Shown piece by piece: positions 1 through 13,000 of a stretch of 64,000 nt of DNA. The stretch's first letter is position 1, and each line of letters starts with the position of its first letter. The notes below the pieces were generated by a model, which was given only the letters and a program-made list of their open reading frames with translations, did not search any database and was not told where the DNA came from. Made by a program: the position numbers and the translations under genes. Origin of the DNA: Plazaster borealis (lineage: Eukaryota > Echinodermata > Asteroidea > Forcipulatida > Labidiasteridae); the NCBI GenBank assembly GCA_021014325.1, contig CM037473.1, positions 23,178,822 to 23,242,821 on the forward strand. The letters are read 5' to 3'.

Positions 1-529
1 TATCCGCTATTTTCTTTTTTTGTCGATTTTTTGTTTCCGCTTTTTTTTATTTTAATTTTTTTTTCCGTTTTTGGCCTTTTATATGCTTGGCAACAGTACT
101 GTACAACTACAATAATGTGAAATAAGCCTAGTTACTGGATCATCAATTGGCCCCCCCACGAATGCGTGATGCGCGCCACACTTGACGCACTCCACACGAT
201 CATTCTCATTCTATGTACATGTTTTTTTTTTTTTAGGGATTCCATGTATACTGGGCCCACTTTCATGGCTCTTACCGTGAAAGCAAGAATCGGCGCGGAA
301 GCAACGGAAATCTAATTCGCCGCGTACGCGCGTATTTCACGGGGCTTTTTTTTTGCTTGTGCGTGTAGTCCAGTCGTCCACATTCTACGGCATTTCTACG
401 CTACACAGCCTAGCGCGCTGCTCGCGCTTGCTCTGTAAGCTGAGCGCAGATTGGACTGGCGCGGAGAATTGGTAAATCTGTTCCTTGCTCTATGCACAGA
501 CCAACCATGATCATGACAACAGTCCCCCT

Positions 530-918
530 TTAAAAAGGCACTGTACACGTTTGGTAATTACTCCCCCCCCAAAAATAGCATAAAAACTTACTTGGTAACG
601 AGCAACGGAGTGCTGTTGATAATATAAAATATTGTGTGAAACAACTCCTTCTGAAGTTACGTAGTTTTTGAGCAAAAAAGGTTATTTCTCACTGAAATAA
701 TTTGAATCTGAAAAAGACTTCTGGCCAGACGTCTTTTTCAGGCATCTGAAAGCACACACATTTGTGCAACAAGGGTGTTTTTTCTTTCATTATTTTCTTG
801 CAACTTCGATGACCAATTCAGCCCAAATTTTCACCGGTTTGTTATTTTATGCATGTTGGGATACACCAAGTGAGAATACTGGTCTTTGACAATTACCAAA
901 CATAAGCTTTTTACAGTA
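530..918 (+). repeat. Dispersed inverted-repeat element, family 1 (copy 1)
   Basis: The ends are inverted copies of each other: ACTGTACACGTTTGGTAATT at the left, and its complement (AATTACCAAAC ... ACAGT) at the right with a short insertion. Internal words recur in two further copies at 15783-16131 and 36362-36672, for example CTTACTTGGTAAC near the left end, TTCTTTCATTATTTTCTTGC and GAGAATACTGGTCTTTG near the right end. No coding capacity is seen, so it is a non-autonomous MITE-like element. The family attribution rests on the three copies in this window. Confidence 0.75.
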
Positions 919-1167
919 TAAAATTTCAGCCCATAAAAATAAGTCTTCTGAAATGTATCAATTTTTAACTATACATAACATGCATTTCACTACATTATTT
1001 CCACTCATAAATTCTGTTTATTTCTGATTGGTGAATTGCTGCCAATAATAATTTAAGCACAATGCAATCCAAACATATTGCAAGCTTGCATTGTGTATCT
1101 ACTATCTATCACTCAAAACCATTTGTACTCCATTGAATGGTCAAACAGTAGGAGGGCTAAAAAAAAG

Positions 1168-1538
1168 AAAGGTAGGGTCTTAGATTGGTTTTTGTCACGT
1201 AATGCTAATTTATAGGCAAAAATATAAAAAAGATACAATAAAAGTCACATGTGAACAGCTTCTGCTTACTGAAAAAACAGCACAAAACTATTACAATATT
1301 TTCACACAAATGCAAATCCATCCACGTTTAGCGAGGTGACAGCGAGTACCAACCGCATTCTTGCATGAATTGGTTTTTTTAGATTCAAATTGTTTTGGGT
1401 GAAAAATTTTCCAAACCTACTTCAAAGGGAATCCTTTCTCAAAATAGGGGGATCAACAGCTGCAGTGGTTCTCACTAAGTAAGTTTTTATGGACATTAAT
1501 TTTTGGAGTACTAATACCAATCTATGACCCTACCTTTA
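1168..1538 (+). repeat. Dispersed inverted-repeat element, family 2 (copy 1)
   Basis: It starts AAAGGTAGGGTC...AGATTGGT and ends ACCAATCTATGACCCTACCTTT, which is the inverted complement. A second copy with the same ends and interior lies at 46158-46602, inside intron 5 of receptor gene C; both contain CCATCCACGTTTAGC and AAGGGAATCCTTTCTCAAAA. No ORF is present. It is a MITE-like non-autonomous element. Confidence 0.75.
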
Positions 1539-3746
1539 ATTCTTGAGAATTGCACACAAAAACTTTAAAATATAATCTTTCAGAGAAATTACTGTTTTTC
1601 CCGCTTATTTTGATATAAAAAATAGGTACACACATTTGACTTTTTCCTAATTGATTTACAAAATTGCTCATCTTTGTGCTGATTTGTGTTAAAGTGGTGC
1701 TGTAAGGTCAAATTCAGTTTTGTGATGCACTCATTTTCAAATAGATAGCTTCCATGAAAGTGGGAACAAAGGTTAACAGTCTCTTACCTCATGTTATGAG
1801 GAATAAAATGCCAATTTGATACACTTCCAGTGCAAATTTTGTTAACATCCAAAATATCCAATACATCACATTTCAAATAGATGGGTCTGTACATTATTGT
1901 AATGTTTACAGTGTAGATCATTCCTGAATTTCCATGATGATAAATCCCCCCAAAAAGATTGCATCACATCCTAGAATTTAACCTCGGAGCCCCTCATAAA
2001 ATGAAAGACTGCATTATCAAAAACTAAGCTGATGATGTTTAATCAACTTAGTATAAAGCTGGCACCTTGGCAAAATATACCAATCATCCTGAGAACTATT
2101 CTCACACATCAGATTTATAAATGTAGGAAATTTAAGTCTCTATAAACTAATGTACACATGTACAATCTAATGGATTAATAAGTATGTATGCAAATGCTGA
2201 GATGACATTGTGAATATTCTTAATGCACATGATCCATTATCCAAGAGACACACAAACTTGTTTGTTTTGCATTTAGCCAAAAGGAGGGACTGTGCCACAC
2301 TTACATGTACAATGAGTATTTTGCTTGACAGATTAACTAAAAAATGAAAGCATCCCGGGTTCTGTTCAAAGAGTTGTTAAAGCACAGGTTCTGTTCAAAG
2401 AGTTGTTAAAGCAGAGGTCAATCTATAGTAATTTTCATAGACCAGGATCTGCACTTTGTGTTACAACTCAGCGATCTTCCTGAACAGTTTTTCGCTGGCC
2501 AAATGCTAGTTAAAACACCTGAGGGCCAAGTGTTCCGGCTGGCTAGCTAAGTGTTGAAAAGCATCCGTATTTCATTTGAAAATGGAAAACCAATTATTTG
2601 TTCACCGCTTTCAAACTTAAGATTTGGGAATCATTATATCAAAACTAATTGTTTCACTCCAAATTACAAAGAATACTTTTAAACCATGCACTATTATTCT
2701 GAAACTTTTTTTATAGACAAAAAAAACCTATAAAAAATCACTTTGTATTTTGATTGTACTTTTAGTTTGTAAAAACTTGATTGACTAGTAGGACGCCATT
2801 AACACTGCTGAAATAACATGTGAGATCTCTAATTTAAAAAAAAAAGAAGTTAAAGGCACGCTTCAAATTCAGAGAGTGCTTCCATCATTTAGGCTTGCTG
2901 GAAATTCAGAAAGCATGTCTGCCCCTCCCCCATCTCTTCTGCTCGAAAAGTTCAGGACATTCAGGGGTTTAATGTACAACAGATTGCACTTGATTATAAT
3001 GTATTTTTGAATCAACAAAATGTAGTTTTCGTATCCAACAACACCTGAAACAGTGAACAAGAGGGGTCGTCCAAAGTTAGCAGCAGCAGTTGATGAAGAC
3101 CTATCATTGGCTGAGAGCTGTGCGTGGTGCGTACAACCGTGCACATTTCCACTATTTGACCTCAGCGATGGCGGCCAATACAAGGGGTTTATGTGAATGT
3201 CTGCCAAAATTCTTCAATATTTTTTCCGAAAAATGGGATTTCCTCTGTTGACTCTACTGTAGAAATGTTAACATGTTGACACCCTATGAGTTACAGTGTA
3301 CACATCCTTTGACAACTTTTGCCAAGGGCAACAGACGCCATGGCCTCTATGGCCTCTGTGTAATTCCAGGCCTGATTTATATGGCAAATATTCACAGCGA
3401 GTTTGCAAAAAAATGAGTGAGGTGGTCACTGAACTGAAAGTAGTGAGGTGGGCCACCTCAGGTTTGGAATGGTCAAGGGCAACTTTCAGCGTTCTCCCTT
3501 AACACTAACAGTGGTCCGTTGGCTAAATGCCAGTTAAAACACCTGAGGACCAGGCAATATTCTCTCCAAGTGGTCCGGCTGGCTACTTCAGTGTTGAAAA
3601 GCATCCCTATTTCTAGCCCCGGTAGGACTATAGTGCCCCTTGAAATACGGACTAGTAAAAAAGCTGGACTAGTGAAATGATAACCTGACTGGTCCTGCTG
3701 GCCAGTCACTAAAGATGTTAAGGGCAAACCCTGGAGAAATACTGAG

Positions 3747-6700
3747 TCACACAGAATGATCCTTCTCACTCTGATCCCATTCAATAAACTCATCGTCCTC
3801 ATCATCTCCTGACCTCTCTAACAGTGGAATGGTGACGTATCTATGGGAGTATACACCATTACTTTTCCCATTGCTTCTGCCTTTGTAATGCTTCTTCATG
3901 TCCATGCTTCCTGTCAGAGGCGAGTCCTTTAAGTTTAAAGTCTTGATGTGCCGCAACTTCTTTTTTAGAAAATCTAGTAATACAAAAACAGAAAGCAAAA
4001 TTTAATTATATATAAACAGTATAATTTAAAAGCTAATTCGTATGTAAAAAAAATGTTTGGTTTGGCACTGTGGTGCTGAATAATGAATCCATCAAACTTA
4101 GGCAAAGTCATGGGAAGATATTTGGTTTACATGTAAGTTACTTAAGGCCAGGGGTCATTAACTTTGAATATTTATGAATAAGTTCATCATAGTTCAGGAC
4201 AGCTTGTCACATACAATAAATAACACAATCTGTAATTCAGTACTGTAAATTTGAGTGATAAAGCATTTGAAGCAAGACAAAATATATTCGCTATGCAAAA
4301 CCGAAATTCTAACAATGATTTTATACACTTGAGTTTGAAAATGCTGAACAAAAAATGTACATGTTGAGTAAGGGCTTTTATTTGAGGAGAAAATATACAA
4401 AGCTGGGCTTGTATTGTAGCTCCATTTTTACTGGACCGGAAATGTTTTTACAAGACCAGAATCAAACTTTGAAAAGGTTGCTACACAGTTTATAAACTCG
4501 TTATTTGAACAAGAAATAAAAGACGATTTATCTTGTTTGTCTAATGAGCAAGTATACTTCTATTCTATTCTGAACAGAATTGAAAGCTATTTTATCAGAC
4601 TCAAAGTCACCTTTTTTTAACTTACATTGTAAGGTATTAAAGAGTGCTTTTGTTCATATTATTCATCTAAAGAACAAAGCCCAGCGGACTTGTCCGGTCA
4701 AGAGTTTACTGGCCTGCCACTAAAATTACTGGCCTCAGGCCTGCGATCCAGTGAAATTGCCAAGATAGAACATTTTGGAACCTATCCCAAGTGAGACACA
4801 GCATTTTACAAAATCGAGATGTACTGTTTTGCACTGACACGAAGACATAATGACTCATGTCAAACGGAATACATTTTTACTGGCACTTTTTGTTGTCCTT
4901 GATGTCATACCTTTAACATTGGTTTTCCTTTTCCGTACTGGACTTGCATGGCAGGTTACATCGGAGATAGGATTGGACATGTGATTGCGTTTTTTCCAGA
5001 GACCAGTACACAGCACACCAGCCGTGAGTAGCAGCAACACAGTGGAAAGGCTTCCAAACGCCCAGTATGCATCATTAGTCACCTGATAGGCTGGATTGAG
5101 TTCATTGTCTGACATTCGCTCATGAACATCTTGAACTTGTGAACCTATTACGGCTGTGTTGTTTGTGATCAGCAGCACAGTGTTGTTCGTTGGCATGGGA
5201 ACTGCAGTTTTGGAAGACTTTGAAACACTGGAAGTTATCGTTACTATATGATGAGGTTTTGTCTGCGAAGGAACTTGGGTGGTTGGCAAGTTTGGCTGTT
5301 GCCATGATGAGGTACGCTTTGGCAATAGGCCTATGGAAGTCTGTGGTACAACCTCTTGGGCCTCGGTTGGGTTAAGGTTACCATCTACGGTGACTTGAAC
5401 ACCCGATGTGACTGAAGTCGTGGAACCAGACTGACTGGTACCCTGGCTCACAGGTGACATGGTTGTGACTTGGACGGAGCTTTTCATAATTGTTGTCATT
5501 ATATTTGGACCCTCAGCTGGCTTCAATATTGCTTCAGTTAAATCTTGGCTGGATATCGAAACAGTTGATTTCAAATTTGTATCGACTAACTTTGGAATTT
5601 GGCGATTTAACACTTCATCAGTTTTACCCGAGACTTGAAAGTCGCTAGAACTAGAAGTCCCTGCTGACGTATTTGACATCTCAGTCGTAGACTCAGTTGC
5701 AGTTCCTCCTGTTGTTGTCACAGGAATACCACTGGGATTACCTTCAGGAAGGCCTTCTCTCCTGAGTCTTAACCTCTTCTGTCCTATCCTATGTTTCTGT
5801 AATTGCAAATTATTCCTAGAAAGATCATCCTCACTCTGACTGTGTAATAAAAAACGAATAACAGGCACTTGTTTGGATTTTAATGTTTCAATCAGCTGAC
5901 GGTTTTTAATCAAATAGTTTTGATGGAAAACTCCTTTTATGATGGAATTCTTCATGTTGTGCTCACTGTTTTGAGAGTGAGATCTTGTGAAAAAACGTTT
6001 CAGTACGGTCGCCTCTTGTGAGTTGGAAAGAATTGGTTCAGTCTCCTCAGCAGACAGTTTCACATCAGTATCACTGATAATGATATGTTGAGAGTCTGTA
6101 CTATTTGTAGTGTCTGAATCTTCCGAACTATGGTTGAGTGTCGCGACCAGAGAGTGGGCAGACACCACGGGAAGTCCAGATGCATCATGTTCCATCTAGA
6201 AAAGAAATAAGACAATCATTATGTTAATGTTATTGTAAAGCCTCCACAATGCTAAATTTACTTTCTTTTTGTTTTTTGTTTTTTTGCTTGAAACTCACAA
6301 AATAATTCAAAAGTTCGCACTTGAAGGATCGAGGGTAAATACTTGCTAAATTCATGTTATTGGCAGACTTCCATCGCATAGGATCATGACGTTTGATTAA
6401 ACTCAGTAACTTGGGCGCTGTATAGTCTGTACTCCTTTAAAATAAATTGACATTTGCGGCAGTACGACCACAGATGTAAAAATTATTTAAAATTAAAAAG
6501 GAGTACAGATCCCCAGTTGTTACTGGGTCTAAGTTACTAAGGTTTTACTATATTAATAATGATAATATGGAGAGGATCATGTATTCACAATACTTGCAGG
6601 ATTTGCCAAAAGATATTTTTGGAAAGACACCGAATCAGTGATAGTATTCTCTATGTGCTGCATGCTTGCTACATGTAGGTTGTGTTGAAGAAATCTTACC

Positions 6701-7091
6701 ACTAAGCTCTGATACTGAGACAGAATCAGAAAATCGAAGGCCTACTGCCGACTGGTTTAAATTATTATTTAATATTATATTATTAGGCCTAATTAAAGCA
6801 AAAGTAACCTAGAGTTTTCTAGATATTTCAATTCCGAGTATCATGTACAGTTTCTCTAGCTATCATATTCAATTCATAATCATAGAGCATGGAGACTGGC
6901 GGATGTAATTGTATTTACTTCCTCCATTCCACTGAATTTAATTAGGCCCTATTAATTTTACTACTAAATCAGAATGAACACAGGCCTACCTGGTTTGCAG
7001 TGTTGCATGTTGCAATACAAATGATCGTCATGATTACTTTAAAATTCATCCAGTTTTGGGTCCTTTCCATTCTGGAATACTTCTTGGTCAT
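3747..7091 (-). CDS. Ser/Thr-rich single-pass type I membrane protein, function unknown
   Basis: Three exons on the minus strand with GT-AG junctions: 7091-6990 (phase 0), 6195-4911 (phase 1) and 3973-3747, giving 537 residues. The first exon encodes a basic then hydrophobic leader (core FKVIMTIICIATC), a likely signal peptide. Met8 is an alternative start that gives a more typical leader. Residues about 36-408 are rich in Ser, Thr and Gln with several N-glycosylation sequons (NHS, NST, NNT), like a mucin-type stalk. A membrane span (core GSLSTVLLLLTAGVLCTGLW) lies at about 414-434 and is followed by KKR. The cytoplasmic tail of about 105 residues is basic, then carries YVTI (a YxxPhi-type sorting motif) and the acidic patch SGDDEDDEFIEWD. 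The architecture resembles TGN38/TGOLN2-like trafficking proteins, but I do not recognise an orthologue. The tail exon is joined by inference from phase and splice sites. Further 5' non-coding exons are possible. Confidence 0.75.
6400..6545. repeat. Inverted-repeat element in intron 1 of the minus-strand gene
   Basis: The left side has CAGTAACTTGG and TCTGTACTCCTTT. The right side carries their inverted counterparts, AAAGGAGTACAGAT and TAAGTTACTA. It is an imperfect palindrome of about 145 bp lying between coding exons 1 and 2. No gene is present. Confidence 0.5.
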
Positions 7092-10000
7092 TCCAAAGAG
7101 AAAGGACAGCACAAAAGATGCATTTTACTTGACGATTTAAACTTCATGTTGGTGTTTTCTCACGCCTGACTGCGCGGATTGTTGCTAAAAATGCTTTTGA
7201 TTCATTGATTGTTGACTACATAATATAATATACGGCTACAAAGTATACTGTACACCACGTACACGTACACACGATGACTTGCATGAATTTTGTTTATTTC
7301 AATAGGTGGCGCTATTTTAAATTTCCACTCACAGAGCTGTGTAAATGTTTTTACTGGAAGGGCGTGTGGGCAGTCTGGGAAAAATCAAACAATCAAACAA
7401 TAACTGCTTTTTGTTATTCTCAGCAATTTTTTAATTTTTTAAAATTTCTTTTCGGTATTTTCAACGGTGTTCAGTTATTTTTTTCTCGTGAGGAGTCGAG
7501 TTTGCCAACAAAAAAAACCCCTCCAAAAACCTCAAAGCTTGCCACTTATCGTCTGCTAGATGTAAATTATTGTTAGATCCAATCACAATCTCATGTACAA
7601 TTTAATAGGACCATTGGTATCATAAGAAAAGTAGTTCGCAAAAGTGTCATAAAAATTACTAACCGGGCGGACACAAACGTGAATTTTTTTCTTTAGGATT
7701 TTAATCAATATTTTTTTTAAATGATAAAATAGCTTTATGTTATTCAAAAACTAGTAAAATTCGTTAAAAAACTTGAAGTGCGGAGAAATACATAAGAGAG
7801 TCGCCAAGACTGGTCAATGGGCCCGGGAGTGTGCACAAGTTAACCGTATCACCACTGTTCGTGGTATAGGCGCCGCCTCTTTGAGAGCAGAGTTTTGAGC
7901 ATTGCATAAGACAATTGCGAGAGTGAGCATTACTTAGCAATTTGGCGAGGATTTCATACAACTTTACAGCTTTTTCGTTTCCTTTCAAGTGAGCTGTGAC
8001 ACACTTTGGAAGGAAATTTACTCCCGGACGGCATGTAGACAATATCCATCGTTTCAAGTTTGGCGAAAAACAACGAACTGGGGTCCTACACCTGCAGGGT
8101 TAATGTAAGTTTTTGTTTGAAAGAAAACCGAGGGTCGCGTATTGGCCTACAAAGGCCTCATTATAACCATCTCTCCGACTGATCTATACATCTCGAACTA
8201 ATGCCATTCATTTTCAGATGAGACTGAATTGTGTTTCGCATGAAATCATTGCATTAACACCTGAGTTCATTCAAAATGCATTATTGTGGGTGATGTTTGA
8301 ATGAAACTTTATGCCATGGGATGAGTCCCAACGTAGGCCTATACAAAAATGTGCTGATTTATTATCACGTATCTAATAGGCACGACCAACATAAACCTAA
8401 ACTTTTCCCAACAAAGGGACTGAGTCGAGAAAGCTGTAACCTTCATGTTCTAAATGTTTTAGTAAATTAAATATTAATAGATGACGTGTTATTGGTTGCT
8501 CTCACAACTTTCGTCAAATAATCAATGCCAACCACAGCAACCGCAGCGCGACGGACATTAATTTGCCGACAAGTGCTCCGATGCGCCGGCACGTCACGAC
8601 CGCAAGCCTGCCGGTCGCCCAACCGGCTCCGTCGGTGGCTGAATGGATGTAGGACCGTAATAGGCCTACAGTTTTTGTTCTGATTTTACACCAAATAACA
8701 CGCATGCACAGTCGTCGAGATTTTGAGAGCCTATCAAGCGTACAATATTATGCTGCACTCTTTCTAAGATTTGTAAATTTTCATCGTGAAAATCCAATAG
8801 GCAAATTCCTTAAATAAAATCATAGTAAGTTTAGTGAAATACAGCAACCGAAATCTTAATTACTATAATACGTTACTTTTCGTTAATTTAGTTTTCAAAA
8901 CATTTTCGTCATGTGCAAAACACTAGACGTTCCTTCTTCCATACTTAATTCACAGGGGTACTTTGCACGTTTATAAATTAATCCCAACACATTCATGAGC
9001 AAGATGATCGCCATGCCTTCTCTCGAAAACTTCACATATTTTTTATTGTTATCTTGTTTATAACTTTGAATGAATGTACTCTGCACTGAATACAAAAAGA
9101 CATGCAATGAGCGGTGTTTTGTGTGTGTGCAGATAATAATAAAATAAGTCATTTCATGTGTATTCCCCGTCTAGTCCTTCTGAATTTATGTTGCTGAGTA
9201 CTAAACTACACTATGCACGTATACTGCACATATACCTCATTGACTTTATTTCTGAATCAACAAATCCTTGCTCTTTCATAACGCGTATAGGCCTATGTGG
9301 TACAGCCGGGATTGAGTTCTGAAGTGTAACACTATGCCTTCACAAACTAAACACTTCTACTGCAGTTTTGTATAAACTTTAACAATAAGTCCAGACATTT
9401 TGAATAGGCCCCTATAATTAGTTCAGAAATTCCAAAAGTTAACCAATTTCCATTGAAAGAGTCACAATCGGATTATTTTGTCTAGACCTGCCAATTATCA
9501 GCAGCACGCGTACACGTGGCGAGGCACGTTGCTTGATTGTCCATTCTGTAAACGGCACCCACCAAACTCGGCACCCACAAACTCGGCCAATGCACAAATA
9601 CAAATTCGGCACCCAGTCCAAAACGGCCAATTTACCGCTGCGTGGTACATGACCAAACAAATTAATATTTAGTTCAGTCCCACATGAAGGGTATACAGCA
9701 TTATCCGGCAACGTTTCCAGCATGATTTTGAAAGCTGGAACGTCGATGCAGGTGGGAATGCGATCCACACAAAAATTATAGTTACCTTTTGACGTCCGAA
9801 GTCTTTGACACCTATGTATTTATTTTTATCAGTAAAATGTATGAATGAATAATCTTCTTCCCTAATGTGGAGTTGAATATCCTTCTTTGAGATTTTAAAT
9901 ATGCAAACAATTGGACCAGTGGTCTAACATTTTGACCCTGGCAGACTCGTCTTCCTCTACTACTAGTCTACAACTAGGGTCGAAACGCAAGGCCACTTAC

Positions 10001-11795
10001 TAATTTTTGCATTTATAACATAGGTTCTTTTTAGCTGGTAAGCAAGAATTGAGTTAATTAAATGAAATTGACACGATAAAGGCAATGATAAATTCCATGC
10101 TACGCTCATACGCATGAAAAACAGTTTTACCATTATGAACGATTCACAAAGACAAGCTTTTGAGTGTAATTCTACAACATTTATTTGAAAACATGGGAAT
10201 AACGCTGGGATTAGGCCACCGAGTACAAGTTCTACATTGAAAAAACCTCTCAAAATTGTTAAATTTGATTATAATAAACATAAACACATTATTTTTTTCT
10301 CTAACACATTACAATAATCTCAACAATCTTTTATTTTTTCGGATCTATTTTCTTATTCAAATCGATTTTCACAAAGGAAAACAGCCCTCTGTAGGCTCTT
10401 CAGACATCGGCCTGAAATGACCAGATAAACAGTAAACATGAATTCACAAATCGGCAAAATCTTCAAGTGCAACTCCGAACTTAGTCCTCTTTGCCTTAGA
10501 AATTACCAACCAAAAGCTTATTCACAAAAATCTCAAGTTCTGAAAAGGCTAAAACGGTCATAGTTAAATTCCGAGTTCAAGTACAATGTGATTAAAACTC
10601 AAACTTTTGATTTTAATCTTATCATGTTTCACAACAGTAAATGCAAATGACATACTCTTACTATACTCGTACGTAAATCCACCATTAAATAATATGATTT
10701 CATAAAGCAAAAATGTGTCACTCATGAACTTATGAACTTCATAAATAAAGAGCCTTTTGGTTCTAATTGTATACGTTGCTTCGTCTTACCATAGAGCAAG
10801 GTCCTTGCTCTATGATCTTACGGAGTCATTTTGTAATCTTCTTTTTCTGACTTTAAGTTGGTTTCATAATATTAACGTTAAACATTTTCCCCAAATTCTT
10901 CACATTATTAACAAGAACCTGTGACATTTATTTGTGTAGATATTTGTGTCAGTAAACTCACAGGCAGTGACACCCTCAACCACCTGTTTACGCCTTAAGA
11001 ATTACTTTTGATCGGATAAGAAATATCGTGTTGAAAACTGCTCATTCTCAAACCGGTGAGTACCCGAGTTTGTCATAGGCAAACTCGGTCTGCTTTCGGG
11101 TGATTCGGTAATGTTCTAGGCCCTCATGTGTTTAACCTTTGCATCATAACACCAAATAATCGTATCTTGTTGATGATCCGACGTGGATCCGCTTGTTTCG
11201 AGACTGATGGATAAATGGTCGTGCTTTTAGATTTTGACAACTGTATCACCTTAATGTAGTTTTGTCAGACAAAAAGACCCAAATTCTTCTGTTACGTAAA
11301 CTACAGTTGCATTCCCTATGAAGGCCCTATCCCCAATTGTTCAAAATGATTATGCTGGTCTTAGGCCAAATTCGGTATTTCACCGTACCTACTGACAAAA
11401 GGCGCATTGGCGCCAAACAATTTGTTATAAATTGATAGCAATGGTCAGTATCAGCACTGATCTATTGTTGCATCGAAAGAATTGCCGAATGAAAAGGCGT
11501 CCAGTGCATACTTCACATTTCAGCACGAGCTCCCCATCTTGGCCTGCAGCACAATAGGATCTTTGCTGCTGACCACACTCACAAAATGCACGTACTGTAA
11601 TGTCGAACGCCGTTTAGGCCTACCCCGCTCATGTCTTCATTTTATCCTAAAATTCGCTGGTAGAGGGACGAGGTGCATTGGATACATGTTTAGTTTTTTG
11701 ACGTTTTCTACCAGTATTTTGACGAAAGGTTCGATGCCATTTCAGCGCCAAAAACAGGGGTCCATTTCCATAAGATAATTTATAAATAAACATAA
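7092..11795. other. Intergenic region, no supported gene
   Basis: This is the upstream side of the minus-strand gene. About 8520-8660 is locally rich in CpG (GCGCGACGG, GCCGGCACGTCACGACCG) against an AT-rich background, which could mark a promoter or a young element. About 9540-9640 has short imperfect repeats of AACTCGGCACCCA. 10791-10815 is a perfect 25-bp palindrome (12-bp arms around a single T, arm CATAGAGCAAGG). The reading frames here lack domains and consistent splice context. Confidence 0.5.
7764..8057 (-). CDS. Hypothetical open frame, 97 residues, unrecognised
   Basis: An uninterrupted minus-strand frame begins MKRWILSTCRPGVNFLPK and contains a helix-like stretch (EKAVKLYEILAKLLSNAHSR) and five cysteines. 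Its composition is more protein-like than that of other frames in this AT-rich spacer, so it may be a first exon or a TE remnant. I cannot place a splice donor with confidence and recognise no domain. It could equally be chance. Confidence 0.18.
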   Translation of the reverse strand: MKRWILSTCRPGVNFLPKCVTAHLKGNEKAVKLYEILAKLLSNAHSRNCLMQCSKLCSQRGGAYTTNSGDTVNLCTLPGPLTSLGDSLMYFSALQVF

Positions 11796-12047
11796 AGAAA
11801 GCTAGATTGTTCTGGCAACAAATCTGATCCTGACTCGGCAATTGAAGCGCTTCAAGAGGCCAAGGAATTGGTAGCAGAACGCAAAAAGAAGATCCGCATC
11901 GTCAACGGAAGCAAGGCTGGTTGGGTGGTGATCGCGAAGATGGAGAAGAAAGGTACCCCACATTTATTTGCAGCGCAGCAAAAGACCGTCAGCACCGAAG
12001 AGGAAGCAAGAGACGAGATTCTTCCTGATCGTTGGCCTTTTTTTTAG
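11796..12047 (+). pseudogene. Remnant of a transposon-associated ORF (partial)
   Basis: After a TAA at 11793 the frame stays open for 83 codons to a TAG at 12045. It has strongly protein-like composition: ALQEAKELVAERKKKIRIV, then AGWVVIAKMEKKG and an acidic EEEARDEI segment. The pattern of a Lys/Arg-rich helix followed by a GWxxV-type segment resembles the N-terminal region of ORFs found with invertebrate retroelements such as DIRS-like or Gypsy-like ones. That resemblance is from memory and unverified. There is no initiator Met in good context and no downstream partner exon, so this is probably a fragment. A cryptic exon of a host gene is the alternative. Confidence 0.4.
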
Positions 12048-12742
12048 TTTTCGAGGTAGGCCAATACACGTATACTAATTAATTGTATCCCCTTTTTTCA
12101 GTTGCAATATCATTGCGCATGCAAGCCTACATTATAAATTCCATGCTGTCTACATACATAAGATGTAGGTCCAATTTATGGCCGATTTGACCCGAAAAGT
12201 TTGATTTAAATTGTAAGTAGACATTTAATAGACTCATGAAAGTTGCAAGCTTTCAGTGTTAGGTAATGCACACACAAAAATCCGCCAATGTATTAAGCCT
12301 AGTGGTAGTTCTAATTGGAAACTAAAAGTGAATTATCCTGACACTTAAATCACGATAATCAGCCATGTAAACACAGTTTTCGTGTCACATAAACTTGGTG
12401 TATTGTCCGTGGCATTATGAGAAAGTTTGTGTATTCATTTCGTTTTGAAACGGCATCATCAGCTGTCAAAACTCTTTCAATAGGCCTACATATCCCCTCA
12501 AGGGACATGTGATGAAATTTAATAAGTTGAGTTCTTCATTTCAGGCTCAGGAAATTTTTTCGTGCATTTCGTGCTCAGAAAATAATTTCATGAGCTCCAA
12601 TATTAGCTTTTTTGGTGGGCTTGAGATTTTCCCTATAGGTCAGGTCAGGTCAGTTCAGATGCAGTATACTCGGGATACTCAGGTCTGCAGTATACTCAGG
12701 ATAGATATGGTCAGATCCGGTCAGGAAGTTTCTTGCCTGTGT

Positions 12743-13000
12743 TAATACGCAGCCCCTGTTGGCTAATAATTTGCTAGGCATAGTAGTCCTACTCTCTGGT
12801 CGCTCCCCTCGCCTACAATATCATCACAGCCAAGAAATCAAAGCGAACTGAGAGCCCCTTAAGATGGTTTTTCCAAAGAACAAAAAACTTGTTCAAATCT
12901 AGCAATTTGGTGAGGGTGATTTGACCGTCCATACTTGTTGTCTCATGGACATCTCTGACAAAAGTACCGTTGAACAGGCTTTTTGCACTCTAAAAACAAG
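12743..13000 (+). repeat. Solitary diverged monomer of the 456-bp satellite
   Basis: Read in order this stretch matches the satellite unit of 53864-64000: GCAGCCCC, then TACTCTCTGG, CCTCGCCTACAA, TCACAG, GAGAGCCCCTT, TTTCCAA, AAAACTTGTTCAAATC, GAGGGTGATTTGACCGT and GTTGAACA. The colinearity over about 250 bp cannot be chance. It is clearly diverged and single, so it is an old dispersed copy or the ancestral sequence. Confidence 0.75.

Larger units (their letters stand above)
1..3746. other. Intergenic region with dispersed repeats
   Basis: I see no supportable coding exon here. It holds the two inverted-repeat elements listed separately, a 29-bp direct tandem duplication at 2358-2415, and a diverged repeat pair at about 2485-2580 and 3518-3612. 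Both members of the pair contain AGTTAAAACACCTGAGG and AGTGTTGAAAAGCATCC. The second member lies just beyond the stop codon of the minus-strand gene, so the distal part may belong to its 3' UTR. A minus-strand frame at 2869-3207 has no recognisable domain and no clear splice or start context. Confidence 0.6.

Noticed and set aside
2869..3207. 112-residue minus-strand frame as a gene
   Set aside because: No domain and no splice or start context; it lies downstream of the minus-strand gene in repeat-rich sequence.
7274..7576. 100-residue plus-strand frame near the 5' end of the minus-strand gene
   Set aside because: Its Phe/Lys/Asn-rich composition is that of AT-rich intergenic DNA, with no motif and no exon signals.
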